Source of the DNA: Candidatus Collierbacteria bacterium CG_4_9_14_3_um_filter_43_16
GTDB taxonomy: Bacteria; Patescibacteriota; Microgenomatia; UBA1400; MFAQ01
Length of the DNA stretch: 19,103 nt
Reading direction: 5' to 3'
Assembly (NCBI GenBank): GCA_002789895.1
Contig: PFUC01000058.1
Span: forward strand, 1,155 to 20,257
Position 1 is the stretch's first letter; the number at the start of each line of letters is the position of its first letter. A program made the translations under genes and the position numbers. The notes under the pieces were generated by a model. The model worked only from the letters and a program-made list of their open reading frames with translations, searched no databases and had not been told where the DNA came from. Below, piece by piece: positions 1-6,075 of this stretch.

Positions 1-2
1 TT

Positions 3-335
3 GATATTTCTGAGCTGATCATCAACGAAGAAGTTAATTATAGTTTGGCACGTTTAACCACCCAGTCTAAGTCCCTCAATCTACCCCTTGAGGATTACCT
101 GAAAGCCCTCGGCAAAAACCTTGAGGAGGTAAAGAAAGAATATGCCGAAAGCGCCGAAAAGTCCGTTCGGCTCGATCTTATTCTTTTAGAGATAGCCAAA
201 GACCAAAAAATAGACACAAACGACAAAGAACTGCTAGAATTGGCTAAGGTGTCAAGTGTACCGGAAAAACAGATGGACCAGCTCCGATCTATCATGAATC
301 GGCGCAAAACTATTGATTATTTAATGGGCATCTGA
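3..335 (+). CDS. tig: Trigger factor, C-terminal part (5' end outside window)
   Basis: The frame is open from the window edge and ends at TGA 333-335, giving about 110 residues. They match the helical C-terminal (chaperone) domain of trigger factor, the ribosome-associated peptidyl-prolyl isomerase and folding chaperone for nascent chains. The pattern seen is an 'L-I-x-E-E' helix, then 'L-P-x-E-D-Y-L', then 'N-L-E-E-V-K-K-E-Y-A-E-S-A', then 'V-R-L-D-L-I-L-L-E-I-A', which is the usual family order. The ribosome-binding tail and PPIase domain would lie upstream of the window and cannot be judged. The gene ends 17 bp before the next reading frame on the same strand, so the two may be cotranscribed. 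The assignment rests on recognised motif order in a helical domain; it has not been checked by a search. Confidence 0.82.
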   Translation, partial: DISELIINEEVNYSLARLTTQSKSLNLPLEDYLKALGKNLEEVKKEYAESAEKSVRLDLILLEIAKDQKIDTNDKELLELAKVSSVPEKQMDQLRSIMNRRKTIDYLMGI

Positions 336-352
336 TATTATAGGGCCACGTT

Positions 353-904
353 ATGAATAGTAATATGGGCAGCTCACCAAACCAAGGACAGGGTAACTCC
401 AAAATCCAGAGTTTTCTGGAGGCTCTTCGCAGTTCTCAGACCCACAGCTTTGAAAACGGTAATCAAGAACCAAAAACCAACCCTTTTGCCGAGTTTCAAC
501 ACAAAAAAGAGGCCGAAAAACGCCGTGCGGAACTCTTTTTTCAGGCCAGACAACAAGAATGGAGCAAAGTCTTCTCTTCCAAAGAAAGGCAAACCGAAAG
601 ACGCATCGACGAGATTAGGGATCAGCTCAAGAACCTAGCCAAACAAGTCAAAACCCTCGACTCGAATCTTCTTAAGGCTGTCGAGACCCCGGTTGTTCAA
701 GCAGGAGTCTATCATGAAAGTTTCCTTATCCACATCCAAAAAATGATCCAAATATTTAGTCTCAAAGTTCAGGAAGCCAATAGTTGGCTGGAAATGTACA
801 ACGGCCGATCAACCAAAAAGGGTGTCTACTGGAGCATGGCCAAGTCCAAAGGCAACTCCTACACCCAAGCCAACGAACGCGCTGTGGCCACCTCCGTCGG
901 CTAA
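353..904 (+). CDS. Coiled-coil protein of unknown function, DUF5660-like
   Basis: 183 residues from an ATG 17 bp after the tig stop. The first 40 residues are low in complexity and rich in Gln, Asn and Ser. Residues about 50-110 are highly charged (Lys/Glu/Arg) and probably form a long helix or coiled coil. The C-terminal half contains 'Y-H-E-S-F-L-I-H-I-Q-K-M-I' and ends with 'N-S-W-L-E-M-Y-N-G-R' and 'K-K-G-V-Y-W-S-M-A', a conserved-looking block. I recall similar proteins in CPR genomes annotated as DUF5660, but could not verify this. There is no signal peptide or membrane segment, so it is probably cytoplasmic. Its place directly after trigger factor hints at a role near the ribosome, which is inference only. 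No Shine-Dalgarno sequence precedes the start. Confidence 0.75.
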   Translation: MNSNMGSSPNQGQGNSKIQSFLEALRSSQTHSFENGNQEPKTNPFAEFQHKKEAEKRRAELFFQARQQEWSKVFSSKERQTERRIDEIRDQLKNLAKQVKTLDSNLLKAVETPVVQAGVYHESFLIHIQKMIQIFSLKVQEANSWLEMYNGRSTKKGVYWSMAKSKGNSYTQANERAVATSVG

Positions 905-925
905 ATTTCCGTCCTATTACTTTTG

Positions 926-999
926 TGGGCCCGACTGGACTCGAACCAGTGACCTCTGCAATGTCAATGCAGCGCTCTAGCCAGCTGAGCTACGAGCCC
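926..999 (-). tRNA. tRNA-Val (anticodon GAC)
   Basis: Read on the minus strand, a 74-nt cloverleaf folds fully. The 7-bp acceptor stem is GGGCTCG against CGGGCCC, with one G-T pair. The D-stem is GCTC/GAGC. The anticodon stem is CTGCA/TGCAG around loop TTGACAT, giving anticodon GAC (Val, codon GUC). The T-stem is ACTGG/CCAGT around TTCGAGT. The discriminator base is A. The 3' CCA is not encoded (CAA follows), so it must be added by a CCA-adding enzyme. The gene lies alone, antisense to both flanking plus-strand operons. Confidence 0.96.
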
Positions 1000-1009
1000 A
1001 TCAACTGCT

Positions 1010-1018
1010 ATTTTATCA
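1010..1018 (-). promoter_or_regulatory. Probable extended -10 promoter of tRNA-Val
   Basis: On the minus strand TGA-TAAAAT occurs 10 bases before the first base of the tRNA. This is a TGn extended -10 with a 5/6 match to TATAAT. The best -35 at 17 bp spacing matches only 3/6. The predicted transcript start falls a few bases before the mature 5' end, leaving a very short leader for RNase P. Confidence 0.45.
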
Positions 1019-1083
1019 TTCCCAAACCCTTTTGTGGCTGAAAATATAGTAAGATAGCACTCATATCAATCAAATACACAAAC

Positions 1084-1590
1084 TTGGGTAAATACTACCG
1101 CATAAACCAAAATATCCGCTATCCCGAAGTCCGGGTCGTTGACGAAGAGGGTAAACAACTAGGCATCATGACCACTAAAGATGCCCTCGAAAGAGCGACC
1201 ATACTTGGTCTCGACCTAGTGGAAGTCACCGAAAAGGCTACTCCTCCGATTGTCAAAATTATCGACTTCCAAAAATTCAAGTATCAGGAAGATAAAAAAG
1301 ATCACTCCGGTAGTTCCAAAGGGGGACAAGAAACCAAAGAAATCCGTCTGAAGCCCTTTATGGCCGAAAACGATATGATGGTCAAGGTTCGCCAGGCCGA
1401 AAAGTTCCTCAAAGGTGGCGATCGGGTCAAGTTGGTGGTAAAATTCCACGGCAGGGAAATCACCAAGAAAGAATTTGGAGAGAAAATCATGGCCCAGGTT
1501 ATCAGCCTGCTGTCGGAAGTCTCCACGCTTGTCGAAGCCCCGAAATTTTTGGGTAAACTCTTGATTGCCCAAGTTAAACCAAAAAAATAA
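1084..1590 (+). CDS. infC: Translation initiation factor IF-3 (TTG start)
   Basis: 168 residues, the usual IF-3 length. IF-3 binds the 30S subunit, keeps it from joining 50S and checks start-codon pairing. The N-domain opens with 'Y-Y-R-I-N-Q-N-I-R' and 'E-V-R-V-V-D-E-E-G-K-Q-L-G', followed by a lysine-rich linker around residues 75-85. The C-domain starts at 'K-E-I-R-L-K-P-F' and includes the lysine/arginine-rich 30S-binding helix. No ATG is available at the N-terminus. TTG at 1084 begins right at the conserved start of the family, so IF-3 appears to use a weak codon here. E. coli infC uses AUU for autoregulation. The gene leads the infC-rpmI-rplT operon, with rpmI 5 bp downstream. Confidence 0.96.
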   Translation: MGKYYRINQNIRYPEVRVVDEEGKQLGIMTTKDALERATILGLDLVEVTEKATPPIVKIIDFQKFKYQEDKKDHSGSSKGGQETKEIRLKPFMAENDMMVKVRQAEKFLKGGDRVKLVVKFHGREITKKEFGEKIMAQVISLLSEVSTLVEAPKFLGKLLIAQVKPKK

Positions 1591-1595
1591 CCGCC

Positions 1596-1796
1596 ATGAC
1601 CAAACAAAAGCAAAAGACGAGGAAGATCGTCATGAAAAGATTCAAAATTACCGGCACCGGTAAGGTGCTTCGCCGTAGCCCATACATGCGTCATCTTCGC
1701 CGAAAAAAAAGCAAAAAGATGATCCGCAGATACCGACACTACCAAGAAGTTACCGGCAAGATCGCTACCAAAATCAAACAAATGCTCCATCTCTAA
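1596..1796 (+). CDS. rpmI: Ribosomal protein bL35
   Basis: 66 residues, very basic, the standard length for this 50S protein. After a short N-terminus it shows 'M-K-R-F-K-I-T-G-T-G-K-V-L-R-R', then 'R-H-L-R-R-K-K-S-K-K', which matches the family profile (xKRFKxTGxGKxxRxxxxxRHLxxxKSxK). It starts 5 bp after the infC stop, without a Shine-Dalgarno sequence, so it probably depends on the infC transcript. The order infC-rpmI-rplT is near-universal in bacteria. In E. coli, L20 represses translation of this operon; the 40-base gap before rplT shows no obvious structure that would prove the same here. Confidence 0.97.
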   Translation: MTKQKQKTRKIVMKRFKITGTGKVLRRSPYMRHLRRKKSKKMIRRYRHYQEVTGKIATKIKQMLHL

Positions 1797-1836
1797 TAAT
1801 CAACAAATAACCAAGAACTAGTAACTAACAACTAAT

Positions 1837-2193
1837 ATGCCTAGAACAAAAACCGGTACCGTCCGTCGTAGAGGACACAAGAAAGTCTTGCAGCTCGCCA
1901 AGGGTTTCCGCATGACCAGAAACCGTCTGTATAAAACTGCCTCAGAAGCCGTTTTGCACGCCGGTCAATACGCCTACAATGGCCGCAAAGAAAGAAAGCA
2001 ACAAATGAGAATTACCTGGATCACCCGTATCAACTCCGCCCTTTCTTCTATTGCAGAAGCTCCCAAGTACTCTAGATTCATCAAAGCCTTGTCCGACAAA
2101 AAGATTGCTTTGAACCGCAAAGTCCTAGCCGCTCTGGCTACCAATCTACCCAACGCTTTTAGAGACATAGTTTTCTTTACAGTCAAAAAATAG
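1837..2193 (+). CDS. rplT: Ribosomal protein bL20
   Basis: 118 residues, the normal length. bL20 binds 23S rRNA early in 50S assembly. The sequence opens with 'M-P-R-T-K-T-G-T-V-R-R-R-G-H-K-K-V-L' and continues with 'A-K-G-F-R', 'Y-A-Y-N-G-R-K-E-R-K' and 'W-I-T-R-I-N-S-A', all diagnostic. Its long basic N-terminal extension is intact. It is the last gene of the infC operon and is followed by a strong hairpin terminator. The leader from 1797 to 1836 is AC/TA-rich with repeated 'AACTA' words and no Shine-Dalgarno motif. Confidence 0.97.
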   Translation: MPRTKTGTVRRRGHKKVLQLAKGFRMTRNRLYKTASEAVLHAGQYAYNGRKERKQQMRITWITRINSALSSIAEAPKYSRFIKALSDKKIALNRKVLAALATNLPNAFRDIVFFTVKK

Positions 2194-2217
2194 CGGGGGG
2201 GGTTAAAACATTTATTT

Positions 2218-2246
2218 AAAAAAACTCCCCCTTCAGGGGAGTTTTT
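2218..2246 (+). terminator. Intrinsic terminator of infC-rpmI-rplT
   Basis: The sequence A7-CTCCCC, loop CTTCA, GGGGAG-T5 forms a 6-bp GC-rich stem extended by A-T pairs and followed by a T run. It lies 24 bp after the rplT stop. Because the stem is flanked by A's and T's it could also work from the other strand. The 8-G run at 2195-2202 can pair with the same C-rich arm, giving an alternative fold. Confidence 0.85.
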
Positions 2247-2254
2247 GTTATCAT
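2246..2254 (+). promoter_or_regulatory. Extended -10 promoter of pheST
   Basis: TGT-TATCAT (TGn motif plus a 5/6 -10 box) ends 7 bases before ATG 2262 and begins at the T-run of the preceding terminator. No good -35 is seen at the right spacing, as is common for extended -10 promoters. If used, transcription would start within a base or so of the start codon, giving an essentially leaderless pheS mRNA. Confidence 0.5.
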
Positions 2255-2261
2255 AAGAGTG

Positions 2262-3281
2262 ATGGTTACAAAAGTAATAGAAATCGAACAAATCAAACAT
2301 GAGTTGGACAATGATCTCAAAAAGTCCAGCTTATCCTCTGATGTCGACAAGCTCAACACCAAATATCTCGGAAAACAAGGCAGAATCAACTTTCTTTTCA
2401 AAACTCTTCCGGTAAAAACAGATCCCCAATTGGGAAAAGCTGTAAACGAACTAAAAAATCTTATAAAGGACAAGTTATCAGCCAAACTATCGGAAACGCT
2501 CAGTCATGCCCAACAAGATATTGTTGACGTCACTGTACCTGGCCTAGAAATACCTCAAGGTAGTCTTCACCTTGTAACACAGGCAATTGAAGAAATAGAA
2601 AGTATTTTTCAAAAGCTTGGATTTGTAAGACGCCGTTATCCGGAAGTCGAAACAGATTGGTACTACGCTGAAGGTCTCAATATACCCAAGGATCATCCGG
2701 CAAGAGACGATCAAGAAACCTTTTATATCACAAACAACACCGTACTGACAGCCCACACCAGCAATGGTCAGTTGCGGGAGATGGAGCTAAAGAAAACACC
2801 GCCCATTAAAATGATCAACATTGGTAAAACCTATCGTCGTCAAATTGATGCCACTCACACACCCATGTTTCATCAATTTGAAGGTCTGGTAATCGATAAA
2901 GGGATCAATATCACCCATCTTCTTGGTGTGACCGAATATTTCGCCAAATCATATTTCGGCCAAGAACGTCAAACACGGCTACGCCCTCATCATTTTCAGT
3001 TTACAGAGCCCTCATTTGAAATCGATGTCACTTGCGGTGTCTGTCAAGGCACCGGCATGGTACATGAAATTCCCTGCAAAGTCTGCAAGTCCGGTTGGCT
3101 GGAACTAGGAGGAGCGGGCATGGTACACCCAAACGTCTTAAGAAACGGTAATTTCGACCCCGAAGAATGTTCCGGCTTCGCTTTTGGCTGGGGAGTCGAA
3201 CGAGTCCTAATGATCAAATCCGGATTACCCGATCTTCGCCTTATCTACAATGATGATATTAGATTTTTAAAGCAATTCTAA
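2262..3281 (+). CDS. pheS: Phenylalanine-tRNA ligase alpha subunit
   Basis: 339 residues from ATG 2262; a GTG directly before it (2259) is less likely. This is the catalytic subunit of the alpha2-beta2 enzyme that charges tRNA-Phe. The N-terminal coiled coil occupies residues 1-85. The class II core contains 'L-T-A-H-T-S', motif 2 'M-F-H-Q-F-E-G-L', 'F-T-E-P-S', 'G-A-G-M-V-H-P-N-V-L' and motif 3 'G-F-A-F-G-W-G-V-E-R', ending with 'R-F-L-K-Q-F', the normal terminus. Between 'F-T-E-P-S' and 'W-L-E-L-G-G-A-G' there is a CxxC...CxxC insert (C258, C261, C272, C275), a likely zinc site. E. coli PheS lacks it, but I recall it in PheS of several other bacterial groups. pheT follows after 3 bp. Confidence 0.96.
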   Translation: MVTKVIEIEQIKHELDNDLKKSSLSSDVDKLNTKYLGKQGRINFLFKTLPVKTDPQLGKAVNELKNLIKDKLSAKLSETLSHAQQDIVDVTVPGLEIPQGSLHLVTQAIEEIESIFQKLGFVRRRYPEVETDWYYAEGLNIPKDHPARDDQETFYITNNTVLTAHTSNGQLREMELKKTPPIKMINIGKTYRRQIDATHTPMFHQFEGLVIDKGINITHLLGVTEYFAKSYFGQERQTRLRPHHFQFTEPSFEIDVTCGVCQGTGMVHEIPCKVCKSGWLELGGAGMVHPNVLRNGNFDPEECSGFAFGWGVERVLMIKSGLPDLRLIYNDDIRFLKQF

Positions 3282-3284
3282 AAT

Positions 3285-5270
3285 ATGGATATTGTTCTAA
3301 CCGATTCTTCACTAAGAAAATTTCTGGATACTCCGGCAAATAGTGATATCTTAAGCCAGAATGTCAGCCTTTGCGGACCCACCTTCGACCGAACAAAACA
3401 GGTAGGGGATGACTATGTTTACGAAATCGAGGCCATCTCCAATCGGATCGATACGGCCAGTGCCATCGGGGTTGCTAGAGAGGCGGTCGCCATCCTTACT
3501 CAGTTCAATATTCCTGCCAAACTCATCAATGACATTTATCAAGAGAAGCCAGTCTTTCGCACGGGTCTCCCCAGACAATTCCACTTTAACATCAAAAAGA
3601 ATCAGGTTCTGCGTTTTTCTGCCATTTCCCTAGAAAACATTAGCATCAAACCTTCACCCAAGGATATTGCCATATTTTTGGCAAATTGTGGTCAGCGACC
3701 ATTGAATAATTGTGTCGACATTACCAACGAATTAACCATACTCTATGGTATGCCCAGTCATATCTTCGATTTGGACAAACTGGCTGCCCAAAATCTGATT
3801 ATCAGAGATAGCGTTGACGGAGAATGGCTTACCACATTAGACAATGAAAAACATAAGTTGGTTTCAGGAGATCTCGTCATTGAGGATGGATCGGGCAGAC
3901 TGGTTGATCTGTGCGGTATTATGGGCGGACAAGTGGCGGAAGTTGATGAACATACCAAAAGAATCTTACTAATTGTTCCCGTCTATGATCCCAAAAAAAT
4001 ACGTCGGACTTCTCTCAGGCTTCAAAAAAGAACTATCGCTGCCCAGCTATATGAAAAACAACCAGACCCGGAACTATGTCTGCCTGTATTATACAAGGCA
4101 ATTCAATTAATCAAAGAAAGAGCGGGTGGTGAAATTGCCTCCCCTCTCTTCGACTATTACCCTCTCAACCGTCCTCCAAAACTAATTGCTTTAGACCTTG
4201 AATGGCTAAACGCTTTTGTAGGTGTCAACCTTAATCAAGAAACAGTCATATCCATATTAGCCAGTTTAGGCTTTGGGGGAACTATCGACTCCGGAAAAAT
4301 AGTGTGCACTGTCCCCAGTTGGAGATATTACGATATTAATATCAAAGAGGATCTGGCCGAAGAGGTGGCTCGTATTTACGGATATTTCAAACTTCCACCT
4401 ATTCTGCCTTGCGTTAATTTACCATCCGAAGCGGTTAACCCTCTCCTGAAAGCGGAGTCTTTCATCAAACGATATCTCTCTGATATCGGCTATCACGAAA
4501 TATATAATAACTCACTAATCTCTCTTGAACTACTAGAGAAAATGGGCTTGAACCCAGCGGATCATCTAAAGCTCAACAACGCCCTTTCTCGTGACTATGA
4601 ATATCTAAGGATGAGCCTTGTTCCTTCCGCCTTGTTAAACCACAAACATAACCAGGGTAAGATTGACGAACCCCTAAAAACTTTTGAAATAGCCAACTGT
4701 TACCAAAAGATCGAGGGTCGGGAGTTACCCCGAGAAATTTCAACTTTGGCTATGCTCTCCGGAGAAGACTACCGGAAGATAAAGGGGGAAATAGAAGCTC
4801 TTCTGTGGAAGTTAAGGGTAAAAGACATCTCCTTTAAACCAAGCCGGACTCCTCCTCCTTTCTTCAATCCGGCAGGTACGGCAGACATCTACTCCGAAAA
4901 ACTTTTGTTGGGACACATTGGTTCAATAAAGCCGGGGGTTTTGATAAAAATTGACCTATTAAACAATCCCATGGCTATTGAAATAAACCTGGCCGATATG
5001 GTTTTAAAAATTAACCGGAAATATGAATTTCACCCCGTTCCGGAATATCCTCCGGTACTGGAAGAAATGACCATCGATTCAAGAAAATCGTTAGGCGTTA
5101 TCATTGAAACCATACAAAATACCTCCGAACTCATCAAAAAAGTTCAATATATAAATAGTTTCAAGGGAAAACATTCGTTCGGGATTTCCTTTGGTAATGA
5201 CAATAGAAACCTGGAACAATCGGAAATAAATACCCTCAAAGACATTATTCAGAATCGCTTCAAAGTCTAA
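3285..5270 (+). CDS. pheT: Phenylalanine-tRNA ligase beta subunit, short form without the OB domain
   Basis: 661 residues against about 795 in E. coli. The N-terminal strand region (residues 1-34) joins directly to 'Y-E-I-E-A-I-S-N-R-I-D', which aligns to the segment after the EMAP-II-type tRNA-binding OB domain of the long form, so that domain is absent. The B3/B4 editing domain (about 105-290) is present, with 'G-M-P-S-H-I-F-D' holding H159. Thr250 and Ala252 are kept, but the position of the editing glutamate (E. coli Glu334 by my recollection) is Ile230. B5 and the catalytic-like core ('E-D-L-A-E-E-V-A-R-I-Y-G-Y') follow. The C-terminal FDX-ACB tRNA anticodon-binding domain (about 578-661) is present. 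It is cotranscribed with pheS. Confidence 0.95.
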   Translation: MDIVLTDSSLRKFLDTPANSDILSQNVSLCGPTFDRTKQVGDDYVYEIEAISNRIDTASAIGVAREAVAILTQFNIPAKLINDIYQEKPVFRTGLPRQFHFNIKKNQVLRFSAISLENISIKPSPKDIAIFLANCGQRPLNNCVDITNELTILYGMPSHIFDLDKLAAQNLIIRDSVDGEWLTTLDNEKHKLVSGDLVIEDGSGRLVDLCGIMGGQVAEVDEHTKRILLIVPVYDPKKIRRTSLRLQKRTIAAQLYEKQPDPELCLPVLYKAIQLIKERAGGEIASPLFDYYPLNRPPKLIALDLEWLNAFVGVNLNQETVISILASLGFGGTIDSGKIVCTVPSWRYYDINIKEDLAEEVARIYGYFKLPPILPCVNLPSEAVNPLLKAESFIKRYLSDIGYHEIYNNSLISLELLEKMGLNPADHLKLNNALSRDYEYLRMSLVPSALLNHKHNQGKIDEPLKTFEIANCYQKIEGRELPREISTLAMLSGEDYRKIKGEIEALLWKLRVKDISFKPSRTPPPFFNPAGTADIYSEKLLLGHIGSIKPGVLIKIDLLNNPMAIEINLADMVLKINRKYEFHPVPEYPPVLEEMTIDSRKSLGVIIETIQNTSELIKKVQYINSFKGKHSFGISFGNDNRNLEQSEINTLKDIIQNRFKV

Positions 5271-5324
5271 ACCCCTCAATCTCACTATCTGCGCACAAAT
5301 TGGTTCTAAGATCTCATCCTCAAG

Positions 5325-5363
5325 TATCCTGCAGGGCCTGGCCCTGCAGGATATCAAACTAGA
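5325..5363. repeat. Palindromic repeat copy A with conserved tail
   Basis: The core at 5328-5350 is a perfect 23-bp palindrome: two 11-bp arms (CCTGCAGGGCC and its complement) around a single central T. Each arm starts with CCTGCAGG, itself a palindrome. TAT/ATA flanks extend the pairing to 29 bp (5325-5353). A 13-bp tail, ATATCAAACTAGA (5351-5363), recurs after copy D. The repeat lies between the pheT stop and the transposase stop. It has no T run, so it is not a classic terminator. Confidence 0.93.
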
Positions 5364-5371
5364 ACAAATGT

Positions 5372-6058
5372 TCAATTGTCCATATCCATCATTTCGTAAT
5401 AAACTTTAGTTAGATCGTCTGCCACCGTATCCTCTACAAAACTTTGATAAGTATTTGTCCTTCTCATATTGGAAAAATACGAAAGAACCCGCTCCGGTCG
5501 AACCCATCGCTGTCGAAATAAACCGAGATAATTCCCATACGAAGAATATTTGTAAGCTTCAAGTCCTGCAGGGCCTGGCCCTGCAGGCAAAATGTCAATC
5601 GGATTTCGATGAATATATTTGGTAATATACACAAATTGATTTTCATCTTCAATTAAGACCGTCTTATACCTACTTTGAAAAAGTCCACCCACTCTCGCAT
5701 ATTTTTTATTAAAATAAATCACATATCTCTGGATTAAAGACTGCATAAACTCAGCAATGCCTCTATCGGTATTTTGTCTAATGAGCAGATGAAAATGGTT
5801 GGGCATTAGGCAGTATGCCAACAACTCAATCTCACCCATATAGTTCTTGGGTTCCTTTGAAGGAGAAATCGTTCTTCCATTCTCATCCTGCAGGGCCAGG
5901 CCCTGCAGGTTAGGTGGCTCAAGATAAAGCTTTATATACCCAAGGAAAATCTTAAAATCTTGTTCGTCCAGAAATATTGGACTCTTGTTTACCCCACGGT
6001 TATAAACGTGATAGTGACCACCGGCACCGTATTCTTTACGGCTATTCTTCTGAGGCAT
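5372..6058 (-). CDS. REP-associated tyrosine transposase (RAYT, Y1/HUH family)
   Basis: 228 residues from ATG 6058, which gives the usual 'M-P-Q-K-N-S' opening and sits 7 bases after a TATAAT box. An upstream GTG (6076) touches repeat D and is less likely. Family motifs are 'Y-H-V-Y-N-R-G' near the N-terminus, the HUH metal-binding pair in 'P-N-H-F-H-L-L' (H88, H90), a catalytic tyrosine in 'Q-R-Y-V-I-Y-F-N' (Y112 or Y115) and 'G-L-F-Q-S-R-Y-K'. RAYT enzymes cut and join single-stranded DNA at REP-type hairpins. Here matching palindromes lie just outside both ends. Two further copies are read in frame as extra residues, about 50-58 and 157-164, in loops between conserved blocks. All motifs are intact, so it may be active. 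Confidence 0.93.
   Translation of the reverse strand: MPQKNSRKEYGAGGHYHVYNRGVNKSPIFLDEQDFKIFLGYIKLYLEPPNLQGLALQDENGRTISPSKEPKNYMGEIELLAYCLMPNHFHLLIRQNTDRGIAEFMQSLIQRYVIYFNKKYARVGGLFQSRYKTVLIEDENQFVYITKYIHRNPIDILPAGPGPAGLEAYKYSSYGNYLGLFRQRWVRPERVLSYFSNMRRTNTYQSFVEDTVADDLTKVYYEMMDMDN
5565..5587. repeat. Palindromic repeat copy B, inside the transposase gene
   Basis: Identical to the 23-bp core of copy A, with T in the centre on the plus strand. It is translated on the minus strand as Pro-Ala-Gly-Pro-Gly-Pro-Ala-Gly, between the conserved 'Y-I-H-R-N-P' block and 'Y-K-Y-S-S-Y'. It lacks the 13-bp tail of copies A and D. The sequence has no stop codon in any frame on this strand. Confidence 0.93.
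5887..5909. repeat. Palindromic repeat copy C, inside the transposase gene
   Basis: The same 23-bp palindrome in the opposite orientation to copy B (central A on the plus strand). It is translated in a different frame as Leu-Gln-Gly-Leu-Ala-Leu-Gln, in the stretch before the HUH motif. No 13-bp tail is attached. Confidence 0.93.
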
Positions 6059-6065
6059 TATTACC

Positions 6066-6071
6066 ATTATA
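6066..6071 (-). promoter_or_regulatory. -10 box of the transposase gene
   Basis: A perfect TATAAT on the minus strand ends 7 bases before ATG 6058. It lies in the short gap between repeat D and the gene. A TG lies two bases upstream of the box. The -35 region would fall inside repeat D, whose hairpin could affect expression; that is inference. Confidence 0.45.
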
Positions 6072-6075
6072 GTCA

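Noticed and set aside
784..1041. An 85-residue plus-strand frame running through 926-999 with 'G-L-E-P-V-T-S-A-M'
   Set aside because: It is the antisense translation of the tRNA-Val gene, a well-known false protein. It also overlaps the end of a better-supported gene.
1032..1055. A sigma70 promoter for infC (TTGTGG with TATAGT or TAAGAT)
   Set aside because: Spacing is only 7-12 bp for these pairs and no proper -35 is found. A TATAGT box alone at 1045-1050 is possible but too weak to list.
1216..1790. Minus-strand frames of 118 and 162 residues across infC-rpmI
   Set aside because: They are shadows of well-identified genes on the other strand and show no family features.
2194..2262. A T-box riboswitch controlling pheST
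   Set aside because: The leader is too short, no T-box sequence or specifier stem is present, and the probable promoter lies after the terminator.
5325..5353. Repeat copy A as an intrinsic terminator for pheT
   Set aside because: The hairpin is strong but no T run follows on either strand. It matches three other copies that are clearly not terminators.
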